From Pseudolabrys taiwanensis (GTDB lineage Bacteria; Pseudomonadota; Alphaproteobacteria; Rhizobiales; Xanthobacteraceae), in assembly GCF_003367395.1 (NCBI RefSeq), contig NZ_CP031417.1, positions 3,410,001-3,474,000 on the forward strand: a DNA stretch of 64,000 nt. The letters run 5' to 3'. Made by a program: the position numbers and the translations under genes. Positions 25,356-34,232 of this stretch are shown piece by piece. The notes under the pieces were generated by a model. It did no database searches and was not told where the DNA came from. It worked only from the letters and a program-made list of their open reading frames with translations. Within the stretch, counting starts at the first letter, position 1. The number at the start of each line of letters is the position of its first letter.

Positions 25356-26549
25356 TCACACCACCTTCGCTTGATGCAGGGCGGCGATCTCGGCGTCCGC
25401 AAACCCGAACTCCTTGAGCACCTCGTCGGTGTGCTGCCCCTGGGCGGGCGGCGTCGCAACGATGTGGCTCGGCGTGCGCGACAGCGCGAAGGGTTGACCG
25501 ACAAAGACCTGTTCGCTCCCGTCCGGACGCTTGGCCGGTTGCGCGATGCCGAGGTGCTTCACCTGCTCGTCGGCGAACATCTGATCGATGGAATAGATCG
25601 GGCCGCAGGGCACGCCGACCTTGTTGAAGATGTCGATCCATTCCGCGCTGGTCTTAGCCGCCGTCTTTGCCTCGATCGCGGCATTGCAGGCGTCGCGATT
25701 CTTCGAGCGCAATGCGCTGCTGCTGTACAAGGGATCGTTGATCAGTTCGGACGCGCCGATGGCGTTGCAAAGCCGCTCCCACATCACCTGCCCGGTGGAG
25801 GCGATGTTGATATGGCCGTCCTTGGTCTTGAACACGCCGGTCGGAATGCTGGTCGGGTGATTGTTGCCCGCCTGCTGGGCCACCTCGCCCATTTGCAGCC
25901 AGCGCGCGGCCTGGAAGTCGAGCATGAAGATCTGCGCTTGTAGCAGCGAGGTCTGCACCCATTGCCCCTCGCCCGACACGTCCCGCTCCAAGAGCGCGGT
26001 CAGAATGCCGATCGCACAGAACAAACCGGCGCAGAGATCGGCGACCGGTATACCGACGCGCACCGGCCCCTGACCGGGTAGGCCGGTGATCGACATCAGC
26101 CCGCCCATGCCTTGCGCGATCTGGTCGAAGCCCGGCCGGTCGCGATAAGGGCCGTCCTGACCGAAGCCCGAGATGCTGCCGAGGACGATGCCTTTGTTGA
26201 TCTTCTTCAGGCTCTCGTAATCGATGCCGAGACGGTCCTTCACATCCGGGCGGTAGTTTTCAACCACCACGTCGGCCTTCTCGACCAGCCGCTTGAAGGC
26301 GGCGAGGCCCTGCGGCGATTTCAGGTCGAGATTGATGCTGCGCTTGTTGCGGTGCAGGTTCTGGAAGTCGGCATTATCGCGCGGCCCGCCGGGCCCTTCG
26401 CCTTTTTCCAGGTGCGGCGGCGTTTCGATCTTGATGACGTTGGCACCCCAATCCGCCAGTTGGCGGACGCAGGTCGGGCCGGATCTGACGCGGGTGAGAT
26501 CGAGGACGGTGAAGCGAGAAAGGGCCTGAGAAGCCCTGGGAAACGACAT
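25356..26549 (-). CDS. CaiB/BaiF family III CoA-transferase
   Basis: A 397-aa formyl-CoA-transferase-type enzyme that moves CoA between carboxylic acids. LDLTRVRSGPTCVRQLADWGANVIKIE opens the first Rossmann domain, NLDLKSPQG and ADVVVENYRPDVKDRLG follow, and PGFDQIAQGMGGLMSITG contains the catalytic aspartate of the family. The C-terminus GQHTDEVLKEFGF is typical. Substrate acids in this family range from oxalate to carnitine and benzylsuccinate. A related C-terminus is found as a fragment at 31698-31802. Confidence 0.9.
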   Translation of the reverse strand: MSFPRASQALSRFTVLDLTRVRSGPTCVRQLADWGANVIKIETPPHLEKGEGPGGPRDNADFQNLHRNKRSINLDLKSPQGLAAFKRLVEKADVVVENYRPDVKDRLGIDYESLKKINKGIVLGSISGFGQDGPYRDRPGFDQIAQGMGGLMSITGLPGQGPVRVGIPVADLCAGLFCAIGILTALLERDVSGEGQWVQTSLLQAQIFMLDFQAARWLQMGEVAQQAGNNHPTSIPTGVFKTKDGHINIASTGQVMWERLCNAIGASELINDPLYSSSALRSKNRDACNAAIEAKTAAKTSAEWIDIFNKVGVPCGPIYSIDQMFADEQVKHLGIAQPAKRPDGSEQVFVGQPFALSRTPSHIVATPPAQGQHTDEVLKEFGFADAEIAALHQAKVV

Positions 26550-26965
26550 TTTCGACGACTCCGACGATATGACTGGCGCTTATCGCGGGGATTGGGGAGG
26601 GTCGAACAATCCCCGATCCGCCCCGGCTTGTCTATTGCCGTACCGTCATTTCGGCCTCGCGCATACCGTGCGCCGGCGCTCGCCGTTGCACCGATCCGGA
26701 ACCACTTTGTTTATCATTTCGCGGCTTTTGGGGGCCCGATGCCTTGAAAAGACCACGCGCGCCTGTCATATCAACCGTGCGGATGAAAGACCCGGATTCG
26801 GGTTTCGCGGGCTGCGTGCACGAATTTCATCACCGATTTTCGCCCCGCTTCCTCCGTTTTCCTTGACCTCACGACAACCCTGGTCACGCGGGATGTCTTA
26901 AGACCCCGCGATTCCGCCGCCCACGCCCGTGGGACGGCCGCTTCGCCGTACAGAAAAGAGCTGTT
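26550..26965. other. 416-bp intergenic region between divergent CaiB-type gene and rhlE
   Basis: No supported gene. It must contain the promoters of both neighbours. The right half is likely the leader of rhlE, whose homologues in related bacteria often have long 5' untranslated regions. I could not assign -35/-10 boxes with confidence. Confidence 0.5.
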
Positions 26966-28405
26966 TTGACTTCATTCAACGACTTCGGCCTCGCTGAGCC
27001 GATTCTTCGTGCCCTCGCCGAAGAGAAGTACGTTACCCCCACCCCGATCCAGGCCCAGACCATCCCGCTCGCCCTTGAAGGCCGCGACGTGATCGGCATT
27101 GCCCAGACCGGCACCGGCAAGACCGCGTCCTTCGCGCTGCCGATCCTGAACCACCTCGTCAACAACCGCGTGCGTCCGGCGCAGAAGGCCTGCCGCGTGC
27201 TGGTCCTCTCGCCGACGCGCGAACTCTCCGGCCAGATCGCCGACAGCTTCCGCGCCTACGGCCGTCATATCCGTCCGCTCGCGGTCGAGCTGGCGATCGG
27301 CGGCGTGCCGATCAACCGCCAGATCCGCGCCGTCGCGCGCGGCGTCGAAGTGCTGGTGGCAACGCCCGGCCGCCTTCTCGATCTCGTCAACAGCCGCGCG
27401 CTGACGCTCGACAAGATCGAAGTGCTGGTGCTGGACGAAGCCGACCGCATGCTCGACATGGGCTTCATTCACGACATCAAGCGCATCGTCGCGATGCTGC
27501 CGAAAGAACGGAAGACCTTGTTCTTCTCGGCCACCATGCCGCAGCAGATCGTGCAGCTCGCCGGCTCGATGCTGCGCGACCCGGCCAAGGTGTCGGTGAC
27601 GCCGCAGTCGACCACCGCCGAGCGCATCGCCCAGCGTATCATCCATGTCGACAAGCCGGCCAAGGCCGCGCTGCTGGCGGAAGTGCTGAGCACCGAGAAG
27701 ATCGACCGCGTGCTGGTCTTCACCCGCACCAAGCACGGCGCCGACAAGGTCGTGCGCACGCTGCAGAAGGCCGGCCACGCCGCGGAAGCGATCCACGGCA
27801 ACAAGTCGCAGAACCAGCGCGAGCGCGTGCTCGCGGCGTTCCGCTCCGGTGAGTTGCGCACGCTGATCGCCACCGACATCGCCGCCCGCGGCATCGACGT
27901 CGACGGCGTCAGCCATGTCGTCAACTTCGATCTGCCGAACATTCCGGAGAGCTACGTCCACCGCATCGGCCGCACCGCGCGCGCCGGCGCCGAGGGTGTC
28001 GCCATCTCGTTCTGCGATCACGAGGAGCGCGGCTATCTGCGCGACATCGAACGTTTGATCCGCATGCAGATTCCGGCGACCGACCGGCGCACCGGCAAGC
28101 CGCAGGCTGAGGCCGCGCAGGGTGCCGCGCCGCATCATCATCCCGGCAACCGGCAGAACGGCCGGCCGCACCGCCGCGGCGGCAACGAGCATCGCGGTCA
28201 TGGTGGCGGTCAGGGCCCGAAGAACGGGAATGGCCAGCACGGCCGTCCCCAGCACAATGGCCAGCATGGCGGCCGTCCCCAGGGACGGCGCCCCGAAGCG
28301 GCGGTCGTCGCGCAAGGGGAGCCAAGCGGCATTGAAAATGTTACATTCATGCAGCGCCCGCAGGCGTCGCGCCGGAACGCCGGCCACCATCGCGGGCCGC
28401 GCTAG
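26966..28405 (+). CDS. rhlE: DEAD-box ATP-dependent RNA helicase RhlE
   Basis: A 479-aa helicase. The motifs are in order: Q-motif [20 protein letters not shown], Ia PTRELSGQ, Ib [70 protein letters not shown]. The last 100 residues are a low-complexity basic tail rich in His, Gly, Asn and Arg, likely for RNA binding. Translation appears to start at TTG (26966) after AAAAGAG; no ATG fits the expected N-terminus. It probably unwinds structured RNA during cold growth or ribosome assembly. The IF-1 paralogue gene follows by 58 bp. Confidence 0.95.
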   Translation: MTSFNDFGLAEPILRALAEEKYVTPTPIQAQTIPLALEGRDVIGIAQTGTGKTASFALPILNHLVNNRVRPAQKACRVLVLSPTRELSGQIADSFRAYGRHIRPLAVELAIGGVPINRQIRAVARGVEVLVATPGRLLDLVNSRALTLDKIEVLVLDEADRMLDMGFIHDIKRIVAMLPKERKTLFFSATMPQQIVQLAGSMLRDPAKVSVTPQSTTAERIAQRIIHVDKPAKAALLAEVLSTEKIDRVLVFTRTKHGADKVVRTLQKAGHAAEAIHGNKSQNQRERVLAAFRSGELRTLIATDIAARGIDVDGVSHVVNFDLPNIPESYVHRIGRTARAGAEGVAISFCDHEERGYLRDIERLIRMQIPATDRRTGKPQAEAAQGAAPHHHPGNRQNGRPHRRGGNEHRGHGGGQGPKNGNGQHGRPQHNGQHGGRPQGRRPEAAVVAQGEPSGIENVTFMQRPQASRRNAGHHRGPR

Positions 28406-28432
28406 CGCTTGATACCGGCAACAATCAAGCGC
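28405..28432 (+). terminator. Intercistronic hairpin after the rhlE stop
   Basis: GCGCTTGAT (28405-28413) and ATCAAGCGC (28424-28432) form a perfect 9-bp stem with a 10-nt loop, starting on the last base of the rhlE stop codon. There is no T-run, so it is not a standard terminator. It may stabilise the 3' end of rhlE mRNA or set the ratio of rhlE to infA. Confidence 0.5.
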
Positions 28433-28463
28433 AAAGCAAGTTGAGGCGACTGGAGAGAACTGG

Positions 28464-28742
28464 ATGGCGAAGGAAGAGCTGCTGGAGTTCGACGGTACGG
28501 TGACGGAAGTGCTGCCCGACGGCAATTTCCGTGTGAAGCTGGACAACGAACACGAGGTGCTGGCTTACACGGCGGGCAAGATGCGGAAATTCCGCATCCG
28601 CACCGGCGTGGGCGATCGCGTGATCGTTGAAATGTCGCCGTACGATCTTGCGCGCGGACGCATCAGCTTCCGCCACAAGGGCGAGGCGCCGACGTCTGCT
28701 CCGCAGCAGCGCCGGCCGAACTTCCGCGGCGGCCGTCGCTAA
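28464..28742 (+). CDS. infA: Translation initiation factor IF-1, long paralogue
   Basis: A 92-aa protein with the S1-type OB fold of IF-1: [20 protein letters not shown], then [20 protein letters not shown], then [14 protein letters not shown]-1 sits in the 30S A site and helps start-site selection. Standard IF-1 is about 72 aa; this one adds a 17-residue Arg-rich tail ending [10 protein letters not shown]. Pairing with a DEAD-box helicase suggests an accessory, condition-specific IF-1; an essential copy is expected elsewhere in the genome. A GGAGAG site lies upstream of the ATG. Confidence 0.93.
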   Translation: MAKEELLEFDGTVTEVLPDGNFRVKLDNEHEVLAYTAGKMRKFRIRTGVGDRVIVEMSPYDLARGRISFRHKGEAPTSAPQQRRPNFRGGRR

Positions 28743-28818
28743 GGCTTAACTGTCCGGTCGGGCTGGCCGGGGCTACGCGTTCGGGGCACGCATTTCCTCA
28801 ATCGGAGTGCCGCCTGCC

Positions 28819-30336
28819 ATGAAGCTTCAAACGGCTTTACGTTTCACGCTGGCGATCCTTCTCGCCAGCGTTTCGCTGTCGGTTCAGGCGCAAGAGCGCC
28901 CGAACGGCCGTGGCGGCGAACGGCCGCGCGCGGAGCAGCAGCAACAGCAGGCGCCAGGCAAAGGCGTATTGCGCCTTCTGCCCGGCGACAGCGTTACCGA
29001 GCACAGCATCGACCTGCCGAAAGGCAAGCTCGCCTATACGGCGACCGCCGGCACGCTCGCCCTCTACGATCAGTCGGGCGAGCAAAGCGCCGCCATCTTC
29101 TACACGGCCTACGTCGCCAAGGACGCGGCGCCGGGCCGTCCGGTGACCTTCGTCTTCAATGGCGGACCCGGCGCGGCCTCGGCCTTTTTGCATCTCGGGC
29201 TGGTCGGCCCGCGCGTCCTCGATCTTGGACCGGACGCGCGCGATGCCGCGCAGGCCAAGCTGGTCGACAACCCCAATACCTGGCTCGCCTTCACCGACCT
29301 GGTGCTGATCGATCCGGTCGGCACCGGCTGGAGCCGTGCCGCCAAGCAGGACGACGCCAAGAATTTCTGGAGCATCGACAGCGACGCCAACGCGATGGCC
29401 AAGGTCATCGCGCTGTATGTCGGCAAGAACGATCGTTCCGGCTCGCCCAAATACCTGCTGGGCGAAAGCTATGGCGGCTTCCGCGCCGCCAAGACCGCGC
29501 GCGCGCTGGTGCGCGAGCAAGGCATCCCAATCAACGGCATCGTCATGCTGTCGCCCTTCCTCGAAGGTTGGATGACCTTCGGCGACGACAACTCGGCCTT
29601 GCGGGCGGCGCTGACGCTGCCGTCGCTCGCGGCCGCCGAACTCGAGCGCAAGAATACGCTGAATGCACAGACGCTGGCCGCCGCCGAGAAGTTCGCGATG
29701 ACGGACTATCTGACGACGCTCGCCGGCCGGCCGCCCCAAGGCGATGCGGCGAAAGCATTCTACGCGCGCGTCGCGGAAGTGAGCGGGTTGCCGCTCGACA
29801 CCGTCACCGAGGCGCGCGGCTTCATTACCGACGCCTACCTCAGGCGCTTGCGCGCGGGCAAGATCGTCAGCCGCTACGACGCGACATTCGCCGTCGACGA
29901 TCCCTTCCCCGAACAAAACAATCCGCGCACCCCCGATCCGGTGCTAGACGGCGTGTCGCGCGCCTATGGCGGAGCCTTCGCGGCTTACGCCCGCAACGAA
30001 CTCGGTTTCAAGACGGAGATGACCTACGCGCTGCTCGCCAATGACGTGACGCGTCACTGGGATTGGCAAGGCGGCCGCGGCCAGGCGAGCGCCGACTCGG
30101 ACATCCGGGTGCTGCTGTCGTTCTCGCCGTCGTTCCGCCTGCTGATTGCGCACGGCTACAGCGACATGGTCACGCCCTATCCCATGTCGCGCTACGTGCT
30201 CGATCATCTGCCGCCGGACAGTCCGCCCGGACGCGCCCAGCTCAAGCTCTATCGCGGCGGTCACATGCTGTATCTCGACCCGCGGTCGCGGCAGGCCTTC
30301 AGCACCGACGCGGCGGCATTCTATCGCGGCGAATAA
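28819..30336 (+). CDS. Serine carboxypeptidase-like protein (peptidase S10 family), exported
   Basis: A 505-aa protein with a signal peptide ending at SVQAQ (about 25) and a Gln-rich linker. The S10 triad is visible: Ser about 217 in LLGESYGG, Asp about 449 in HGYSDMVTPY, and His about 482 in RGGHMLY. FVFNGGPGAASAF is the oxyanion-hole block. It should act in the periplasm, removing C-terminal residues or acting as a related acyl hydrolase. ATG at 28819 is preferred over a GTG at 28807. It is a single gene with convergent IclR downstream. Confidence 0.9.
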   Translation: MKLQTALRFTLAILLASVSLSVQAQERPNGRGGERPRAEQQQQQAPGKGVLRLLPGDSVTEHSIDLPKGKLAYTATAGTLALYDQSGEQSAAIFYTAYVAKDAAPGRPVTFVFNGGPGAASAFLHLGLVGPRVLDLGPDARDAAQAKLVDNPNTWLAFTDLVLIDPVGTGWSRAAKQDDAKNFWSIDSDANAMAKVIALYVGKNDRSGSPKYLLGESYGGFRAAKTARALVREQGIPINGIVMLSPFLEGWMTFGDDNSALRAALTLPSLAAAELERKNTLNAQTLAAAEKFAMTDYLTTLAGRPPQGDAAKAFYARVAEVSGLPLDTVTEARGFITDAYLRRLRAGKIVSRYDATFAVDDPFPEQNNPRTPDPVLDGVSRAYGGAFAAYARNELGFKTEMTYALLANDVTRHWDWQGGRGQASADSDIRVLLSFSPSFRLLIAHGYSDMVTPYPMSRYVLDHLPPDSPPGRAQLKLYRGGHMLYLDPRSRQAFSTDAAAFYRGE

Positions 30337-30429
30337 GCGCCCGAGGTCGCGACGGGCGTCCTCGCGAAGGACAAGCTCACATTTGCGGCTTATCTCGAGC
30401 CGGCCCCTCTTTCGACGCTCCGCGCGTGA

Positions 30430-31224
30430 TCAATGCGCGTCGCGCACATATTTTCCGATCACGCTATGGAAAGCAGCCAGAATGTCGTCACGGCGCGAGG
30501 CGATACGCGACGTCATGCCGGCATTGCCGACCACCATCTGGTCGCCGAACGGGCCGACCGGCAGCAATACCGCGAGGTTCGCAGCATTCGGAATCGTGTC
30601 CGCCGAATAGCCGTAACCATCTCGGCGGATACGGTCGAGGATGGGGACAAGCGACTTGAAGGTAACGCGGCGTTCCGGACGCTTCTGCTCCGCATTGATG
30701 CGCGTCACAAGCGACTCCAGTTCCGGCCGGTCCAGCGTGCTCAGAATCATATGGCCCATCAACGCGCGGGTGAGCGGACGCGCTTCCCCGGGTCGGGTAT
30801 GATGAACCGTATCGAGAGCACCTTGCACGACGGCGAGGACTTCGACGTAGAGCCCGTTGCGGGTCGCGAGGATGACCGTATCCCCGGTGATGCGGTTGAT
30901 CTCGTCGATCAGGTTCATCAGGTTTCCAGACTTGAACATCGCATCGTTCAGCCAGTTGCCCAACAGTGTGATGCGCATCGACGGAGCGTAGGTCCGATCC
31001 TGCCGGATCAGGTAGCCCATGCGAATCAGCGAGCGGAGCAACATCGACGCGCTGGACTGCGGCAGCGACAGCGCATCGGCGATGTCGGTGAGCCGTAGCG
31101 GCCGCTTCACGTCGCGGAACAGCTCGAGCACTTCGATCGAACGTCCGGCCGATTTGACGACCTCCTTGCTGCGCCGCCCGATGACGGCGCTCGCACCCCG
31201 TTCGCCTTTGGTCTTCATCAGCAT
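30430..31224 (-). CDS. IclR-family transcriptional regulator
   Basis: A 264-aa DNA-binding regulator. The winged helix is SIEVLELFRD through DIADALSLPQSSASMLLRSLIRMGYL (about 25-70), followed by the IclR effector domain, with HHTRPGEARPLTRALMGHMILS in the usual signature place. IclR proteins sense aromatic acids or glyoxylate-type ligands and control adjacent catabolic genes. ATG at 31224 follows directly after a degraded SDR gene on the same strand, so its original target operon may have been lost. Confidence 0.9.
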   Translation of the reverse strand: MLMKTKGERGASAVIGRRSKEVVKSAGRSIEVLELFRDVKRPLRLTDIADALSLPQSSASMLLRSLIRMGYLIRQDRTYAPSMRITLLGNWLNDAMFKSGNLMNLIDEINRITGDTVILATRNGLYVEVLAVVQGALDTVHHTRPGEARPLTRALMGHMILSTLDRPELESLVTRINAEQKRPERRVTFKSLVPILDRIRRDGYGYSADTIPNAANLAVLLPVGPFGDQMVVGNAGMTSRIASRRDDILAAFHSVIGKYVRDAH

Positions 31225-31225
31225 G

Positions 31226-31690
31226 TCATGACGCCTGACCGCGATGGCGCAGGCCCGCATCAACGCGCAGTGCCGCACCGCTGACATAGGTCGCGCACGC
31301 CGCCAACGCGAGGGGCGCCACGGCATCGGCGACCTCTTGTGGCGTGCCCGCGCGCGTGATCGGCAAATCCTGCAACAGCTCAGGCCCGCGCGCTTCGTCG
31401 TTGAACGTCTGCCGCGCCCGCCGAAGGATACCTTCCTTGAAGCGATCCGACATGATCGACCCCGGATTGACACAAGTCACCCGCACGCCATACCGCACGC
31501 TCTCGCCGCGAAGCGCCAGCGTGAACGAGTTGAGCGCGGCATTGCCGTGCAGCCGGCGATGCACTTCCAGTCCGGCCGTTCGCCGGCCATGCCATTTACA
31601 TTGACGATGTTACCATGACTGCGGGCGGACATACGCTGGAAAATAATACGGGTCAGGTCGATGAAGCCAAATACCTTCAGGTCCGCAGCC
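31226..31690 (-). pseudogene. SDR-family oxidoreductase remnant, N-terminally truncated and frameshifted
   Basis: Two frames together give the second half of a classical SDR. LKVFGFIDLTRIIFQRM and GNIVNVNGMAGERPDWKCIAG are in one frame. GNAALNSFTLALRGESVRYG, VRVTCVNPGSIMSDRF and the C-terminal AACATYVSGAALRVDAG are in the next. The frame change near 31548-31556 is explained by a 1-nt deletion in TGCAC(C)GGCAAT. The NAD-binding N-terminus (TGxxxGIG) is absent: homology stops near 31690, where a fragment of another gene begins on the other strand. The protein cannot be functional. Confidence 0.8.
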
Positions 31691-31697
31691 GCGCTGC

Positions 31698-31802
31698 GCA
31701 ACGCCGGCGCCGGAATATGGCGAGCACAACGACGAGGTGCTGAGCGAACTCGGCTATGCAGCAGGGGAGATCGACGCGCTAAGGCGCAAGAAGGTGATCT
31801 AG
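31698..31802 (+). pseudogene. C-terminal remnant of a CaiB/BaiF CoA-transferase gene
   Basis: In frame to the TAG at 31800-31802, the + strand encodes PAPEYGEHNDEVLSELGY followed by AAGEIDALRRKKVI and stop. This is the typical last 30 residues of CaiB/BaiF proteins; the intact copy at 25356 ends GQHTDEVLKEFGF..AEIAALHQAKVV. There is no upstream coding sequence: the fragment abuts the truncated SDR remnant. The junction around 31690-31700 marks a deletion or rearrangement. Confidence 0.7.
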
Positions 31803-31837
31803 AGTCTGTTCCGTTTAGCGGAATCGAACCACACGCC

Positions 31838-31926
31838 ATTCGTCCCCGCGAGCGCGGGGACCCAGGGGGCGCGGGCACAAGCATCTCAGGCGCGCGCTGG
31901 ATCCCCGCTTTCGCGGGAATAAGCGG
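31838..31926. repeat. Palindromic repeats (TCCCCGC..GCGGGGA type)
   Basis: CGTCCCCGCGAGCGCGGGGAC (about 31840-31860) and GGATCCCCGCTTTCGCGGGAATAAGCGG (about 31900-31926) lie between the CaiB remnant and the Crp/Fnr regulator gene. Confidence 0.7.
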
Positions 31927-31996
31927 ATGCCGCCTGAAGCCGCCGGTCAGGCCTTCACGATTGTAAGTTTTTTGCGCGAGCGTCGCGGCTCGCAGC

Positions 31997-32761
31997 TCAG
32001 CGCTTGTTGGCGACGCGACGGAAGCCGACCGGATCGAGAATGGTCAGGGAGCGCTCGCTGATCTTGATGAGACCGTTGCGGCGGAATTCCGACAGCACCT
32101 TGCTGACGTGCACGGGGGTCAGGCCGGTCGCGTCGGCAATGTGGTGCTGACGCAGCGGAAACTCCAACTCCAGCGGATCGCCATGCACCATGTTCCGCTT
32201 CACCAGGCGATCGACCAGATTGAGGATCAGCCGCGCGATGCGTTCGTCGGCGGTACGCCGCCCGAGATCGACGATGAGCTGGTCGGCGCGCGACTTCTCC
32301 TCGATCCAAGCCTTGGAGAGCTTCTCCATGAGATCGGCGTGCTTGAACAGGATTTCCTTGAGCTCCGAGCGCTTGAATGAGCGATAGCGCACCTCGGTCA
32401 CTGCCTCCACGAAGCAGTGCGGTCGCGGCTCGAACAAGAGCGCGGTCGAAACGATGTCGCCCGGAAGAAGGAAGGACAGGATCTGACGGCTGCCGTCCGA
32501 GAGCATGATGGCCGAAGCGGCCCATCCCGTGCAGATGATCGGGACCGCGTCATGCAGATCCTGTTCGCGGCAGATGATTCGCCGCGCCGGAACGGTCAGA
32601 TCGCTCTGAGCGATTTCATAGGGCTTCGGACGGGAGAAAGCCCACGCTGCCTCGGCGACAGCTTGGCAGATATTGAGATCGAAAGCGGGACAGGCCGAAC
32701 AGGAAAGCTGGGCGGGACTCGCCTTCTTCTCGAAATCTTCGATTCCAATCTGAGCATTCAT
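31997..32761 (-). CDS. Crp/Fnr-family transcriptional regulator with an N-terminal Cys cluster
   Basis: A 254-aa regulator with a cyclic-nucleotide-type sensor (about 45-150, with LSFLLPGDIVSTALLF) and a winged helix (IADATGLTPVHVSKVLSEFRRNGL). Cysteines 21, 24 and 32 give CX2CX7C, as in rhizobial FnrN-type oxygen sensors. A fourth cysteine exists at 116, but by eye it does not align with FNR C122. The recognition helix has TPVHVSKV, not the Fnr E-x-x-SR pattern, so DNA specificity probably differs from FNR boxes. An iron-sulfur or redox sensor is plausible but unproven. Confidence 0.85.
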   Translation of the reverse strand: MNAQIGIEDFEKKASPAQLSCSACPAFDLNICQAVAEAAWAFSRPKPYEIAQSDLTVPARRIICREQDLHDAVPIICTGWAASAIMLSDGSRQILSFLLPGDIVSTALLFEPRPHCFVEAVTEVRYRSFKRSELKEILFKHADLMEKLSKAWIEEKSRADQLIVDLGRRTADERIARLILNLVDRLVKRNMVHGDPLELEFPLRQHHIADATGLTPVHVSKVLSEFRRNGLIKISERSLTILDPVGFRRVANKR

Positions 32762-33629
32762 GAATGTCGGCTTTCGACCTTGTAGCCTTCCCGTACACAG
32801 ATGACGCTACAAACTCGGACCGCACTATGAGGTAGCTTGCCTACCCACCATCGGCATCGGACGCGCCGGGCCCCCTCTCATAGGCAATTGCTATATTTTT
32901 ACAACCGGTATTTGGTAATTCGTCGTCCGGGAATCACGCGCGCAACATTAAAAGACGTGGCTTTAGTGTGGCCTGCGATTCGTAGCGAGTATGTCACTCG
33001 CCGAACAATTGTTCCATGAACCGCAAAGCGAGCGTCGGCTTCCTCCAACGCGGCTTTCCGCCGACAAAGGAATGCGCAAAAGCGCTGTGCCAGTGGCGTT
33101 TGCACGCGCTTTGATGCCCACAACCATCGCTTGCGAAATATCTTGAGTCTTTCATATGTCTGATATTTTGACTCAAGTTCCCACGCGCCCCTCGATTTGA
33201 TTCGCGCAGCGCTGCGCCAAGAAACGTCGATTATGGTACCGGCTATCCGCGCACCGCGGGCAACGGAAGGCAATCGATGGTTGTGGCCGCTTGGCCGCCG
33301 TGCGCCGGCTAAGCGATCGCGCTTCGGCCGGCTGAGATGAGGCCCACGAACAAGACCCGGACCTAAGCCGCCCGAATACTTTCCCCCTAGGCATTCGCCG
33401 GCGAATCATATGAAGCTGTTCGTTGCGATAGGCTGTAATGCCGAGTTCTTTGGCGTTGCGTCCGGCCCGCCGCCCGGTTTTCACATGTCATAAGAGAGCT
33501 GGGAATCGTCGGCGTTGTGTCGGGCGTGGGGTTCGAAGCGGTTCGTTTCTGTTGAGTCCGGCTTTTGAGGCCCCGGCGCCAAGGCCCAGTGCTCCAGTAC
33601 GTGCTACCGAGGCCTGACCAGGGACAAGT
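32762..33629. other. 868-bp gene-poor, comparatively AT-rich region
   Basis: No ORF here has a recognisable product or ribosome site. It separates the Crp/Fnr gene (leftward) from the receiver gene at 33630 (rightward) and should hold both promoters. Visible structures are GGTAG-CTTGC-CTACC (32831-32845), 70 bp upstream of the Crp/Fnr start, and two overlapping inverted repeats at 33136-33177. Confidence 0.5.
33136..33177. repeat. Two overlapping inverted repeats
   Basis: CTTGAGTC (33142-33149) pairs with GACTCAAG (33170-33177), an exact 8-bp stem. AAATATC (33136-33142) pairs with GATATTT (33162-33168), an exact 7-bp stem that shares base 33142. The two stems cannot both be complete, so the element can switch between two folds or carry overlapping protein sites. 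It lies in an otherwise empty region. Confidence 0.55.
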
Positions 33630-34217
33630 ATGAGCCGCCCCACCATCAATCTCCGCGACCTGGTGGTCCTCATCGCAGATCCAAGTCCTTATCTGTCGAT
33701 GATCGCGCACAGCATTCTACGCGGTTTCGGCACCAACAAGGTGCTGGAAGTTCGCAATTCGATGGGCGTCGTTCAGACGCTGAGCGCACAGAAGATCGAC
33801 ATCCTCCTGTGCGACGCGCGTCTGCCCCCTCATGGCGGGCTTTCGTTGACCAAAGCCATCCGCCGCAAGGTGGACAACGAAAACCGCATGATCCCCATCC
33901 TGGTGATGAGCAACGACACACGCGAGACCACCATCCGGCAGGCGCGCGACGCCGGCGCCAACATGGTGATCGCCAAGCCGATGTCGCCGGCGAGTCTGTA
34001 CGATCGCCTGGCGTGGATTGCCTTGACGCCGCGGCAATTCGTCGACGCCCCCACCTATTTCGGTCCGGACCGCCGCTTCAAGATCGAGGGCTATCCGGGC
34101 GGCGTTGGCCGCCGCAAGGGCGACCACATCGTCGACGTGGCCAAGGAAGAAGGGCCGTCGCTCGCGCAGGACGACATCGACAATCTCTTCAGTGCCGCGC
34201 GGTTCGGAAAAGACTGA
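33630..34217 (+). CDS. CheY-like receiver protein with C-terminal extension
   Basis: A 195-aa response regulator. The receiver domain spans about 10-135: acidic pocket IADPS (D17), phosphorylation site D62 in LLCDARLPPHGG, SND for the switch Ser/Thr position, and IAKPM with the conserved lysine. The last 60 residues (FGPDRRFKIEGYPGGVGRR and a VDVAKEEGPSLAQDDIDNLF tail) are not a DNA-binding domain; the 'AQDDIDNLF' end resembles short docking peptides found on receivers and chemotaxis adaptors. It is followed 15 bp later by an unknown gene and converges on the che operon. Confidence 0.88.
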   Translation: MSRPTINLRDLVVLIADPSPYLSMIAHSILRGFGTNKVLEVRNSMGVVQTLSAQKIDILLCDARLPPHGGLSLTKAIRRKVDNENRMIPILVMSNDTRETTIRQARDAGANMVIAKPMSPASLYDRLAWIALTPRQFVDAPTYFGPDRRFKIEGYPGGVGRRKGDHIVDVAKEEGPSLAQDDIDNLFSAARFGKD

Positions 34218-34232
34218 TAGCGAAAGATCCTG

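Noticed and set aside
26972..28546. 524-codon open frame antisense to rhlE and infA
   Set aside because: Its product is Arg/His/Asp/Ala-rich low-complexity sequence expected opposite a GC-rich gene. The plus strand carries all DEAD-box motifs.
32899..33273. 124-codon open frame in the gene-poor gap
   Set aside because: No ribosome site or recognisable motif, and it runs through both inverted repeats at 33136-33177.
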